Made by a program: the position numbers and the translations under genes. The notes beneath the pieces were generated by a model. That model was not told the origin of the DNA and did not search any database. It worked only from the letters and a program-made list of their open reading frames with translations. A DNA stretch of 64,000 bases from Paenibacillus vietnamensis (GTDB lineage Bacteria > Bacillota > Bacilli > Paenibacillales > Paenibacillaceae). Positions 45,739-54,224 of this stretch are shown one piece after another. Numbering within the stretch: position 1 is the first letter of the stretch; each line of letters begins with the position of its first letter. The DNA lies in the NCBI RefSeq assembly GCF_020169515.1, contig NZ_JAHMHW010000012.1, positions 1-64,000 of the forward strand, given 5' to 3'.

Positions 45739-46623
45739 CTAGCCTTTAACCGAACCGACAATAATGCCTCTTACAAAATAACGCTGCAGGAACGGATACA
45801 AAATAGCGATAGGAAGAACGGTCAGGCAGGTCATCGCCATCTTGGCCGTCTCGAGCGGCGGGGCGACGACGACGCCGCCGATCTGCGCGCTGTTGCCCGA
45901 TGCGAGATACTGGATGTTGGCCATCATGAAGTACATCATGTATTGGATCGTATACAGCTTCTCGTCCGAGATCAGCATCAGCGACAGGTAGAAGTCGTTC
46001 CAGAACTGCAGCGCATAGAACAGCGAGATCGTGACGAGACCGACCTGGCCGAGCGGCAGCATAATCCGGAAGAAGATGCGGAAGTGGCCGGCGCCGTCGA
46101 TTTGGGCGGACTCGAGCACCTCATGCGGAATGCTCTTGAAATAGTTGGCCTGCAAATACATGAGGAACACATTGAGCAGGTATGGAACGAACAGTCCCGC
46201 GAGCGTGTCGTCAAGATGATAATATTTGGTGCTCAAAATATACCAAGGCAGCGTGCCCCCGCTGAACAGCATCGTGAAATACGCCAGAAAGGCGAAAAAA
46301 TTGCGGTAGCGGAAGCCTTTTGCGGTGATGACATAGGCGTAGGCCGTCGTTACGAGAACGGCGCTGGCCGTTCCGATGATCGTTACGGCTACGGAAACCA
46401 GATAGGCCTGAATAATTTGCTCGGCCTTGGAGTCGAACATAAATTTGTACGTGTCCAGGCTGAAGCCGCGGGGCAGGAAGGAATAGCCTTCCGCCGCAAG
46501 TTTCGCCTCCGTCGACAGCGAGCCGGAGACGGCGAGCACGAACGGCGCCAGGCAGATCAGGGCAAACACGCCGATGCAGAAATAGAAAATAACGATGAGC
46601 GTCCGATTTTCTTGATTAGCCAT
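45739..46623 (-). CDS. Sugar ABC transporter permease, LplC/YtcP type
   Basis: A 294-residue permease with six helices; the EAA loop is VLESAQIDGAGHFR (about residue 168) and the C-terminus VRGIIVGSVKG is typical. It starts 12 bp after the LplB-type permease and precedes the binding-protein gene. It forms one half of the channel for the pectin-locus transporter. Confidence 0.93.
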   Translation of the reverse strand: MANQENRTLIVIFYFCIGVFALICLAPFVLAVSGSLSTEAKLAAEGYSFLPRGFSLDTYKFMFDSKAEQIIQAYLVSVAVTIIGTASAVLVTTAYAYVITAKGFRYRNFFAFLAYFTMLFSGGTLPWYILSTKYYHLDDTLAGLFVPYLLNVFLMYLQANYFKSIPHEVLESAQIDGAGHFRIFFRIMLPLGQVGLVTISLFYALQFWNDFYLSLMLISDEKLYTIQYMMYFMMANIQYLASGNSAQIGGVVVAPPLETAKMAMTCLTVLPIAILYPFLQRYFVRGIIVGSVKG

Positions 46624-46635
46624 TTCACATGTCTC

Positions 46636-47592
46636 CTAAAATAGTTTACTTTCCTTGTCGTACCAGCCGGCCAGCTTGTTCGCGATCAGGACGAGCAGCA
46701 AGCCGAAGACGGACTGGTACAGCGTAATCGCCGAAGCAAAGCCGAATTCGCCGGAACGGATCGCCGTGCGGTACACATAGACATCGATAATATCGGTCGT
46801 CGGAAGCAGCAGCGGATTCAGGAACGTAACCCCCATAATCATGCTCAGATCGCCCTTGAGCATGCCGCCGATGCCGAGCAGGGTAAGCATAATAATTGAC
46901 GGGATGAGCAGCGGCAGCGTAATCCGTGTCATCAGCTGTACTCTGGAAGCGCCGTCAATTCGGGCCGCTTCATAATAAGAGGTGTCGATGCCCTGCAGCA
47001 CCGCATAATAAATGATCGCGCCGTAGCCCGCGCTCTTCCATATATTCGCGGCGACCAGAATGACGACGAACATCCACGGATTCGAATACCAGTCGACAGG
47101 CTGCATGCCGACCGTTTCGAACAGGCGGTTAAGCAGGCCTTTGTCGAAGTCGAGCAGAGAGAACAGAATGGCGCCGATCACGATCCAGGAAATAAAATAA
47201 GGAAAAAACATGACGCTTTGCGTGATTTTAATGAAGGATCGGCTTCTCAGCTCGTTCAAAATGATGGCGATCGCTACCGAGAAGAAGGTGCCGGTCAGCA
47301 TGTACAGCACGTTCAGCATGACCGTATTGCGCGTGGCCCGGATTGCGCTGTCCATGCTCGAGAAGAAGAAGTCGAAATTATCGAAGCCGGCCCAAGGGCT
47401 GCCGAAGATGCCGCCGTTGTAATTGTAATTTTTGAATACGAGAATGAGGCCGCTCATGGGCAGGTAGGCGAACAGAACCAGCACGATAACGCCGGGCAGC
47501 GCCAGCAGCAGCAGCGGGCTGTCATTGCGCAAAGCCTGGAGCCGGCTCTTGCGGCCGGCCGGTATGGACCGCTGTAAGGCTTCGTCTGACAT
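46636..47592 (-). CDS. Sugar ABC transporter permease, LplB type
   Basis: A 318-residue permease, first gene of the operon LplB-LplC-binding protein-AraC. Six helices, EAA loop YEAARIDGASRVQ (about residue 190). ATG 47592 behind GAAGGAG is preferred; reading farther upstream adds 28 residues without helix or site. Two direct repeats about 120-180 bp upstream are candidate regulator sites. Confidence 0.92.
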   Translation of the reverse strand: MSDEALQRSIPAGRKSRLQALRNDSPLLLLALPGVIVLVLFAYLPMSGLILVFKNYNYNGGIFGSPWAGFDNFDFFFSSMDSAIRATRNTVMLNVLYMLTGTFFSVAIAIILNELRSRSFIKITQSVMFFPYFISWIVIGAILFSLLDFDKGLLNRLFETVGMQPVDWYSNPWMFVVILVAANIWKSAGYGAIIYYAVLQGIDTSYYEAARIDGASRVQLMTRITLPLLIPSIIMLTLLGIGGMLKGDLSMIMGVTFLNPLLLPTTDIIDVYVYRTAIRSGEFGFASAITLYQSVFGLLLVLIANKLAGWYDKESKLF

Positions 47593-47719
47593 AGATGATT
47601 CACTCCTTCGGGATCTCTGTATAATGGGGGCTTCCGCCGGGCTTGAGGTGCAGGAGGCGGTAGCTCTTGCTTGCACTCAGCTTATCTCGTGAGGGAATGA
47701 AGGCGCTATCACAAAGAAA

Positions 47720-47770
47720 TGAAATCGCTTAAATGCAGGGTTTGGACAGGCTTAAAATAAGTGAAATCGC
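47720..47770 (-). promoter_or_regulatory. Direct repeats upstream of the transporter operon
   Basis: TGAAATCGC occurs at 47720-47728 and 47762-47770, 42 bp or four helical turns apart, each preceded on the plus strand by an A-rich stretch. Repeats in phase on one side of DNA fit AraC-family binding, perhaps by the regulator at 43160. Confidence 0.4.
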
Positions 47771-47824
47771 ATAAAAAAACTGATTTTTAGCTGTTTTTGC
47801 GACCTAAAGGCCAGCTGGTCCACA

Positions 47825-47855
47825 CAAAAAAATCCCGAAGCTTGGCTTCGGGATT
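47825..47855 (-). terminator. Terminator downstream of the ArsR-rhodanese unit
   Basis: An 11-bp stem (47845-47855 with 47831-47841, read on the minus strand) with a 3-nt loop, followed by at least six T residues (A run at 47826-47832). Confidence 0.85.
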
Positions 47856-47862
47856 GACTGAT

Positions 47863-48006
47863 TTAATCAAACAATTTTGTTGTCTGAAATCGAATGGCAG
47901 GAGGTTCGAAAGTGCATCTTATGTTGCAGCCGCTGCATGTGTTTGTAAAATGAACGTTCAAAGCAACGTTGTCATAGCTCATCTCGACCTGCCCGTTAGC
48001 CATCAT
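47863..48006 (-). CDS. Small Cys-containing protein, 47 residues, hypothetical
   Basis: A short frame starting 18 bp after the stop of the ArsR-rhodanese gene and ending just before its terminator. The sequence has protein-like composition (MMANGQVEMSYDNVALNVHF) and a CSGCNIRC cluster that could bind metal or act in thiol chemistry. The ribosome site is weak, so the call is tentative. Its place in one transcript with a rhodanese domain protein gives the cysteines some meaning. Confidence 0.4.
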   Translation of the reverse strand: MMANGQVEMSYDNVALNVHFTNTCSGCNIRCTFEPPAIRFQTTKLFD

Positions 48007-48024
48007 TGCGGAACCGATGGCTTT

Positions 48025-48696
48025 TTAGTGATGAGTATGAAAATGGTGCTGCCATTCATTTATTCCCTCATCCATTCGATAGGCTTTGAAACCTTTGTCC
48101 TGCAATTTTTGCGCGGCTATGGCAGAATATACACATAAAGGCCCTCTACAATAAGCAATAATCTCCATATTATTAGGCAGCTCACGCATGAAGCTCTCCA
48201 ATTCCTCCATTGGAACGGAGATTGCGCCAGGAATATGGCCGATGTCATATTCTTCTTTGGGACGTACATCCAATAGCAGAATAGACTGCGTATCCAGCTT
48301 TTCAATAACCTCTTCCAACGAAAGGGTTTGAACTTCATCTAATTCATTCATGAATTCATTTTTAAGTTTTGCGATATCTGGCAGTTGTTTCTCACTAATC
48401 TGCCATAGGGAAGTAAGCAAATCTACAATGGCAGGATCAGCTAATGAGTATATGACATGAGTTTTACTTTTTGTGAATTTTACAAGCTTGGCTTCCAATA
48501 AAATTTGAAGATGACGAGAGACATTGGCAAAATTCATCCCCGTAATGTTCGTTAATTTTTCAACGGATTTAGAACCTTGTGATAGCAGCGTCAAAATTTC
48601 TAAACGTTTGTCGCTCGATAAACATTTACCGATTCTTGCTATTTGTTTATATAGTTCGTCTTTAATGGTATTTGCAGACTCATACATATCATTCAT
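48025..48696 (-). CDS. ArsR-family regulator fused to a rhodanese domain
   Basis: A 223-residue two-domain protein. Residues 10-95 form an ArsR winged helix (LTNITGMNFANVSRHLQILL is the recognition region) without the classical ELCVCD metal site. Residues 115-215 form a rhodanese domain (ILLLDVRPKEEYDIGHIPGA) with the active-site loop YCRGPLCVYSA. Such fusions are thought to respond to sulfane sulfur or related thiol signals. It is divergent from an MFS exporter gene. ATG 48696 behind AGAGG is preferred over an upstream TTG. Confidence 0.92.
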   Translation of the reverse strand: MNDMYESANTIKDELYKQIARIGKCLSSDKRLEILTLLSQGSKSVEKLTNITGMNFANVSRHLQILLEAKLVKFTKSKTHVIYSLADPAIVDLLTSLWQISEKQLPDIAKLKNEFMNELDEVQTLSLEEVIEKLDTQSILLLDVRPKEEYDIGHIPGAISVPMEELESFMRELPNNMEIIAYCRGPLCVYSAIAAQKLQDKGFKAYRMDEGINEWQHHFHTHH

Positions 48697-48793
48697 ACGC
48701 AATTCCTCTTTCAAATAAAAAAGTGAATAGCCTTTTCAGGGATAAAACCTGAAAGATCAGTCTCTACAGCTTTCATTTCTGGTTATAGTGTAC

Positions 48794-48820
48794 ATCAATC
48801 CATTCAATTAATCCATTGAT
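48794..48820. promoter_or_regulatory. Inverted repeat upstream of the ArsR-rhodanese gene
   Basis: ATCAAT (48794-48799) and ATTGAT (48815-48820) flank an AT-rich centre containing CCATTCAATTAATCC. It resembles the repeat at 48864 and may be the autoregulatory operator. Confidence 0.4.
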
Positions 48821-48863
48821 TACAAAACGTGATCTATTGACAGCATTCCTATTCGGCCATATA

Positions 48864-48883
48864 ATTCAATCAATCGATTGAAT
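48864..48883. promoter_or_regulatory. Inverted repeat upstream of the MFS gene
   Basis: ATTCAAT-N6-ATTGAAT, a 7-bp inverted repeat typical in size and style of ArsR operators. It lies in the 329-bp divergent region; a second, similar repeat is at 48794. Confidence 0.5.
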
Positions 48884-49025
48884 AGTTGAGTTTTTTTAAT
48901 CGGCAAATTGGTCTGTAATCTTAATTCATAGATACTCCCTACATCAGTGGGGAGGCCCAATTTGTAAGGATTTTTACCCGCGATAATTGTACCGGAAATT
49001 GAATAACGAGAGGACGAGGAAGATC

Positions 49026-50345
49026 ATGGCTGAAAATCCGTTAGAGCTTGGCGGTAACGTACGAATGATTGAAGATCCTGTAATGGAATATGTGAATTCA
49101 CCAGAGAAGCAGCGTCAGCTGCATGCAAAAACATTGAAAGTGGTTATTTTATCGCAGATGTTTGGCGGAGCAGGATTGGCAGCAGGGATTACGGTAGGCG
49201 CGTTGCTGGCACAAGCCATGCTGGGCACAGAAAGCTATTCTGGAGTGCCCACCGCACTATTTACGCTAGGCTCTGCTATTGCTGCTCTATTAGTCGGCCG
49301 TCTCTCTCAACGGTTGAGTCGCCGGGCAGGTTTAGCCGCTGGATTCCTCGCTGGCGGCATAGGGGCTATTGGCGTGGTCCTCGCAGCTATTTATGACAGC
49401 GTTCCGTTACTTTTTATTTCCATGTTGATTTACGGGGGAGGGACGGCGACAAACCTTCAAGCGCGTTATGCAGGTACGGATCTGGCTTTACCCGCTCATC
49501 GGGCAAAAGCAATTAGTACGGCCATGGTATTCACAACCTTCGGGGCTGTTGCCGGCCCGAATCTTGTGAATGTAACCGGGCACTTTGCCACATCGTTAGG
49601 TGCTCCGGCATTGTCGGGGCCCTTCATGTTAGCCGCAGTAGCGTATCTTGCAGCTGGACTTGTTTTATTGCTATTCTTGCGTCCTGATCCTCTCATTGTA
49701 GCCAAGGCTATAGCTGAGCAGCAGCGCATAGCTGGTGTTCGCCATCAAGATGATCAATCTCGTGTGCAAGAACAAAGCGGCAATGTTAAAGGGATTACTG
49801 TTGGAGCAGCCGTCATGGTTCTTACCCAAGTGGTTATGATCGCCATTATGACCATGACCCCAGTTCATATGAAGCATCATGGTCACAGCTTAAGTGAGGT
49901 AGGAATTGTTATCGGTTTACACGTTGCAGCGATGTATCTGCCATCTCCAATTACCGGATTTCTTGTTGATAAATTTGGCCGCATCTTGATGTCGTACATG
50001 GCTGGACTTACGTTATTGCTTTCCGGTCTATTAGCTGCAATTGTTCCTGGAGATTCAATGCCGCTCCTTGTACTGGCGCTTATCCTTCTTGGACTAGGCT
50101 GGAACTTTGGATTCATTAGCGGGACTGCAGCAATCGTGGATGCCACAACGCCTCGGGTTCGTGCGAAGACACAAGGTACCATAGATGTCCTAATCGCTTT
50201 GGGAGGTGCTTCGGGCGGTGCGCTGTCCGGTATGGTTGTCGCGCAATCCAGTTATGCGGCACTTTCCATGTCCGGTGCAATTCTGTCGCTATTGCTGATT
50301 CCAGTTGTATTATGGTCTCGTTCTCAACAGAAAGAAAACGGATAG
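49026..50345 (+). CDS. MFS transporter
   Basis: A 439-residue permease with twelve predicted helices and a preceding cytoplasmic N-terminus. Typical MFS loop sequences are GRLSQRLSRRAG (between helices 2 and 3) and FLVDKFGRIL (between 8 and 9). The central loop is His/Gln-rich. It is divergent from the ArsR-rhodanese gene and probably its target; export of a toxic sulfur- or metal-related compound is a guess. ATG 49026 has a GAGGACGAGG region just upstream. Confidence 0.9.
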   Translation: MAENPLELGGNVRMIEDPVMEYVNSPEKQRQLHAKTLKVVILSQMFGGAGLAAGITVGALLAQAMLGTESYSGVPTALFTLGSAIAALLVGRLSQRLSRRAGLAAGFLAGGIGAIGVVLAAIYDSVPLLFISMLIYGGGTATNLQARYAGTDLALPAHRAKAISTAMVFTTFGAVAGPNLVNVTGHFATSLGAPALSGPFMLAAVAYLAAGLVLLLFLRPDPLIVAKAIAEQQRIAGVRHQDDQSRVQEQSGNVKGITVGAAVMVLTQVVMIAIMTMTPVHMKHHGHSLSEVGIVIGLHVAAMYLPSPITGFLVDKFGRILMSYMAGLTLLLSGLLAAIVPGDSMPLLVLALILLGLGWNFGFISGTAAIVDATTPRVRAKTQGTIDVLIALGGASGGALSGMVVAQSSYAALSMSGAILSLLLIPVVLWSRSQQKENG

Positions 50346-50415
50346 CGCATATCACATCGTAAATTCATATATCGAAAGCAAGCAGTTCGCGACGCCAGAT
50401 ATAGGAGGAAATAAG

Positions 50416-50739
50416 ATGAACAATCCTGTCGTTATTGTTGGAGCCGGCTTAAGCGGCCTACGAGCTGCTTCCTTGCTTACTGCAAAGGGCATCTCATGCA
50501 GGGTCCTGGAGGCTAGAGACCGGGTAGGCGGCAGGGTCTTGAGCACTTCTGACCTTAACAGGGCAGATCTTGGCAGCTTTGATCTTGGACCGACATGGTT
50601 CTGGCCGCAGTACGAGCGTGCGATTACTACTCTTGTTAAAGAACTGAATTTAAAAACATTCACCCAGTACACTACAGGGGCCATGCTGTTGGAACGGTCC
50701 CAACACAACACGATCCGCTCCATTAGAACGAGCAAGTGA
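50416..50739 (+). pseudogene. N-terminal part of a flavin amine oxidase, truncated
   Basis: Residues 1-107 match the FAD-binding start of flavin monoamine oxidases: VVIVGAGLSGLRAASLLTAK, LEARDRVGGRV and DLGPTWFWPQ. A strong AGGAGG site precedes the ATG. The reading ends at 50739 and no continuation of the remaining ~300 residues is found; the next 160 bp carry no clear piece of the family. A 3' truncation has killed the gene. Confidence 0.8.
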
Positions 50740-50839
50740 AGCCTATGAAAAAATGATGGCGGCATCCACTAGGTTTCGGGCTGTTCTATGAATACAATAC
50801 AATATCTGCTTAAAAAACCTGTCAGGCTGCCAAGCACAA

Positions 50840-50880
50840 GAAAGCACCGAACCGGGAACACTCACGGACTCGGTGCTTTC
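50840..50880 (-). terminator. Terminator-like hairpin after the FN3-like gene
   Basis: An 11-bp stem GAAAGCACCGA/TCGGTGCTTTC (50840-50850 with 50870-50880), 20 bp past the stop of the minus-strand gene. The T tract is short (TTTCTTG). Confidence 0.55.
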
Positions 50881-50900
50881 GCATGACAATGATCCAGTCA

Positions 50901-51851
50901 CTATTTATTTTCGGTAAGAGTTGTAAACTTATAGACCTCGCTCTTAACGTAGTTGCCATAATCGTCCTTTGCCACGACTTGATAATAATAGGTAGTACCC
51001 GGCGTTAGCTGGTCAGCGTAGGCAAGATGCAGAGTGCCGCCGTCCTCAACCGTTATGGCCGTTTGATCCAGATTTAAGGGGTCCACACCGAAATATAAAG
51101 CCGAAGCGGCGTTATGATTGGTGCTCCACTCGAATTTCGTGAACGTGGTGCCGGTAGAATAGGCTTGTACGCCTGTGAGGATCAGCGGATCGGACAGAGA
51201 CAGAGTCGTGAACTTATAGACCTCGCTCTTAACGTAACTGCCGTAATCGTCCTTTGCCACGACTTGATAATAATAGGTAGTACCCGCCTTCAGCTGATCG
51301 GCGTAGGCGAGATGCAGAGTGCCGCCGTCCTCAACCGTCATGGACGTTTGATTCAGATTCAAAGGGTCCAAACCGAAATACAAAGCCGAAGCGGCGTTAT
51401 GATTGGTGCTCCACTCGAATTTCGTGAAGGTGGCACCGGTAGAATAGGCTTGGACATCTGTGATGATCAGCGGCTCAGACAATGTCGTGAAGGACAGTAC
51501 GCCGCTTTTTTCTATTTTTTTGCCCGAGGTTGCTACTAGTTGGTAGTAGTAGGTGGTTCCTGGTTTTAACCCGGTAACTTTAAACCAATATTGGCTGCCG
51601 GATTGAGAAGTGTAGCCCGTGCCAATACCCAGATTCCCGGGATCCGTTCCGAGATAAAGCTTTGGTGTATAGCCTTTGGTGACAACTGCCGAGAGTTCAG
51701 CCCCCGATGCAGTAATGGAGGATGCCTGCACCTGCCCAATAACTTTGGAAACCTTGTTTTCTCCGCTAGCCGCCCCTATGGCTAATGGAAATAAGAACAT
51801 CATAAGTAACAGAATAAATACCGCTAAACCAAACTTGCTGCGCACGTTCAT
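50901..51851 (-). CDS. Exported protein with three fibronectin-III-like domains
   Basis: A 316-residue protein with a signal peptide (LAVFILLLMMFLFPLAIGAA) and three beta-sandwich domains of about 90 residues with the FN3 mark PGTTYYYQLVATS or AGTTYYYQVVAKD near the end of each. Domains 2 and 3 are almost identical and arise from a 285-bp duplication. There is no catalytic domain, sortase motif or SLH, so attachment to the surface is unclear. The role may be adhesion or binding of carbohydrate. Confidence 0.85.
   Translation of the reverse strand: MNVRSKFGLAVFILLLMMFLFPLAIGAASGENKVSKVIGQVQASSITASGAELSAVVTKGYTPKLYLGTDPGNLGIGTGYTSQSGSQYWFKVTGLKPGTTYYYQLVATSGKKIEKSGVLSFTTLSEPLIITDVQAYSTGATFTKFEWSTNHNAASALYFGLDPLNLNQTSMTVEDGGTLHLAYADQLKAGTTYYYQVVAKDDYGSYVKSEVYKFTTLSLSDPLILTGVQAYSTGTTFTKFEWSTNHNAASALYFGVDPLNLDQTAITVEDGGTLHLAYADQLTPGTTYYYQVVAKDDYGNYVKSEVYKFTTLTENK
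50923..51481 (-). repeat. Tandem 285-bp duplication inside the FN3-like gene
   Basis: Copies at about 50923-51196 and 51208-51481 are nearly identical base for base, with a period of 285 bp (95 codons, in frame). The duplication is recent or kept uniform by gene conversion. Confidence 0.85.
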
Positions 51852-52026
51852 TAACACCCCATTAGAAATTTTTTGGTAATAGTTTCTATAGTATTATATG
51901 GTATTAATGGGATGGGAGTAAACGGAAAAGTATTACAAGCATTGAGCGAGAAGAGGTTTTCACGTCATTGCAACATAGCTGTATTTTTGTTCGTTTAGGA
52001 GGATAAATTGCTTATGGGAGATTTTT

Positions 52027-52488
52027 ATGAAAAAATGGCTTACGATCAGCTGTATCGCAGCAATGTTGACAATGACCGGATGCGGAGGGATGTCCGGAAT
52101 GAAAAAGGCGGCAACTCCAGCTCCATCAACCCTAACGTATACGGCAAATGATGTGGACGAAAGAATGGTGCAGGCAAATAACAAGTTCGGGATGATCTTA
52201 TATCATGAGTTGCTGATGTCGGATATGGGCAAAGGTAACAAGGTTATTTCACCATTGAGCATTGAGACCGCATTAGCCATGACTTATAACGGCGCTGATG
52301 CTGAGACCAAGAAGGCAATGGAAAATGTGCTGGGTCTCAAAGGTCTGACCCTCCAAGACATCAACATGGGAAACGAAGTGCTTAAATACGTGCTTGAACA
52401 TGCGGATCCGAGCGTAAATTTAAGCATCGCGAATTCACTGTGGGCTAAACAAGGGAAAGAATTCCACAAAACAGTTGGTAAGGAGTAG
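52027..52488 (+). pseudogene. N-terminal fragment of a serpin lipoprotein
   Basis: Residues 1-153 start with a lipoprotein signal (lipobox MLTMTGC) and continue as the N-terminal part of a serpin (KVISPLSIETALAMTYNGAD, then LSIANSLWAKQGKEF). The reading stops at 52486-52488 before the sheet and reactive loop, which are needed to inhibit proteases. The remaining two thirds are not in the window. Confidence 0.8.
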
Positions 52489-52602
52489 GTTTGCTGAGGC
52501 AGCTGCTCCTGTTTTTATTATGGAAACTTTCGATCGGTTACAGGAGACAGGCGCGGGCAGCGCGGGATCCGGGAGCTGTAAATTAGGATGGGGGAATATA
52601 CT

Positions 52603-53163
52603 ATGACGCTTTTGAGAAAAGCGAATAAGATACTTTTGTTGGTATTTTTATTGCTTGTAATATCAGGATATACAAATAACGGATACAAATCTATTGAAGA
52701 AGCCATTCAACACGGGGGGATAAAGTACAAACAAATTTATCATCAGCATGAGGTGAATAATGGTATTATTGTTTTCTACGAAAATCCTAATGGAGGCATC
52801 GATGCAGGAATTGTATATAAGTTGGGTGACAAATATAAATGGGGATTTGGCGGTGGTACAGTGCCTTTCCCTACTGAAGAAGCTGTAACTTGGGGCTGGG
52901 TAAATCTAGATTCCAATGCAAAAGATGCAGAAAAGCAGTACCAGCTTTACTATGGCGTAATAAAAGAAACGCAGATTAGCACACTTCATATCAAGCACAA
53001 AGGCTCGGAAGAATACATAGATAAAGACGCAGAAATAATAAAATTATTCGATGGGAACAGACTATGGTTCGCTTTACAGGATAAATACATTGAAAAATAT
53101 TATGATGGGTTTATTCTGACTGGTTTTAATAAAGATGGTACAAGAGTGTATCATTTTGATTGA
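52603..53163 (+). CDS. Exported protein of unknown function with altered lipobox
   Basis: A 186-residue protein with a hydrophobic leader (ILLLVFLLLVISGY) and a mature domain rich in Tyr, Lys and Gly (GIVYKLGDKYKWGFGGG, then LDSNAKDAEKQYQLYYG). The leader ends LVISGYTNN, a lipobox in which Cys has become Tyr, so the protein is probably anchored by its helix or secreted rather than lipidated. ATG 52603 behind GGGGGA is chosen over an in-frame ATG five codons upstream. No family recognised. Confidence 0.65.
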   Translation: MTLLRKANKILLLVFLLLVISGYTNNGYKSIEEAIQHGGIKYKQIYHQHEVNNGIIVFYENPNGGIDAGIVYKLGDKYKWGFGGGTVPFPTEEAVTWGWVNLDSNAKDAEKQYQLYYGVIKETQISTLHIKHKGSEEYIDKDAEIIKLFDGNRLWFALQDKYIEKYYDGFILTGFNKDGTRVYHFD

Positions 53164-53305
53164 GCTAACTCCACCTGTTATAAGCAAGGAACGATGGCAA
53201 AGTAAAAAAGATATTCCGGCAGCTGTCCAAAACAATCGGGTGCTTTTTCCACGCTAAATAGAGGATAGTATTTATATAAAAATAGGTCCTGTTCAAGGAG
53301 GTAAC

Positions 53306-54202
53306 ATGGATTACATTTCACCGAAAGATGCGATGTTAAAGGTGAAACGGTGGCCTAAACATACCATAGCGGCGGGTCGTCGTCATACCGTTGGGCTTAA
53401 ATCTGACGGCACGGTGACGGCTATAGGAGATAATAAATATGGCCAATGTGATGTAAGCGGATGGCGCGATATGGTGGCGGTCGCGGCTGGTAATGTTCAT
53501 ATGGCAGCGAACACGGGTAATGCTCATACAGTCGGTCTTAAAGCCGACGGTTCTGTGGCGGCTGTTGGTTGGAATAAGTATGACCAATGCAATGTAAACG
53601 ACTGGCGCGATATTGTAGCGGTTGCGGCGGGGTGGCGGCGTACTATTGGACTTAAATCGGATGGCACAGTGGCAGCAGTGGGAAGAAATAATGACGGTGA
53701 ATGTAATATAGGCGACTGGTATGATATTGTGAAGGTCGCGGCGGGTGACTGGCATACCATCGGTCTTAGATTGGACGGCACGGTAACGGCTGTGGGTAAC
53801 AATCGGTATCGCCAATGTAATGTAAGCGGCTGGTGCGATATTGTGGAGGTCAAGGCCGGTTATCTTCATACAATCGGTCTTAAATCAGACGGTACGGTGA
53901 TAGCTGCGGGTTTGAATAAACACGGCCAATGTGATGTAAGCGGCTGGCGCGGTATTGTGGCGATAGCGGCGGGTAGTAATCATACGGTCTGCCTTAAATC
54001 GGACGGTACGGTGACGGCTGCGGGTTGGAATAAGTATGGCCAATGTGATGTAAGTGATTGGCACGGTATTGTGGCGATAGCGGCTGGTTGTGCCCATACC
54101 GTTGGGCTTAAATCGGACGGCACGGTGGTTGCTGTGGGTGATAATGAATATGGCCAATGCGATGTAAGCGGCTGGTACGGCATTCAACTTCCTGGAAATT
54201 AG
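53306..54202 (+). CDS. RCC1-like repeat protein
   Basis: A 298-residue protein of seven RCC1-type repeats of about 41 residues, each with HTIGLKSDGTV, AVGNNKYGQC and VSGWRDIVAVAAG-like blocks; the first two are separated by a short insertion. The repeats should form a beta-propeller. There is no signal peptide or membrane segment. The ribosome site is AAGGAGG. In bacteria such proteins are seldom characterised; binding partners are unknown. Confidence 0.85.
   Translation: MDYISPKDAMLKVKRWPKHTIAAGRRHTVGLKSDGTVTAIGDNKYGQCDVSGWRDMVAVAAGNVHMAANTGNAHTVGLKADGSVAAVGWNKYDQCNVNDWRDIVAVAAGWRRTIGLKSDGTVAAVGRNNDGECNIGDWYDIVKVAAGDWHTIGLRLDGTVTAVGNNRYRQCNVSGWCDIVEVKAGYLHTIGLKSDGTVIAAGLNKHGQCDVSGWRGIVAIAAGSNHTVCLKSDGTVTAAGWNKYGQCDVSDWHGIVAIAAGCAHTVGLKSDGTVVAVGDNEYGQCDVSGWYGIQLPGN
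53360..54180 (+). repeat. Tandem coding repeats of the RCC1-like protein
   Basis: About 123-bp units with shared blocks such as GGTCTTAAATC and GGCCAATGTGATGTAAGC recur seven times; the later units are the most alike. The repetition is coding and does not resemble a CRISPR array. Confidence 0.75.
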
Positions 54203-54224
54203 AACGGTTATTTTCCGACAGAAC

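Noticed and set aside
47797..48138. 113-codon plus-strand frame across the small Cys-rich gene
   Set aside because: It runs through the terminator and into the ArsR gene in antisense and has no ribosome site.
53336..53869. 177-codon minus-strand frame opposite the RCC1-like gene
   Set aside because: A repeat-driven shadow of the coding strand.
53360..54180. Regular repeats taken as a CRISPR array
   Set aside because: Units of about 123 bp are coding throughout, and there are no unique spacers or cas genes.
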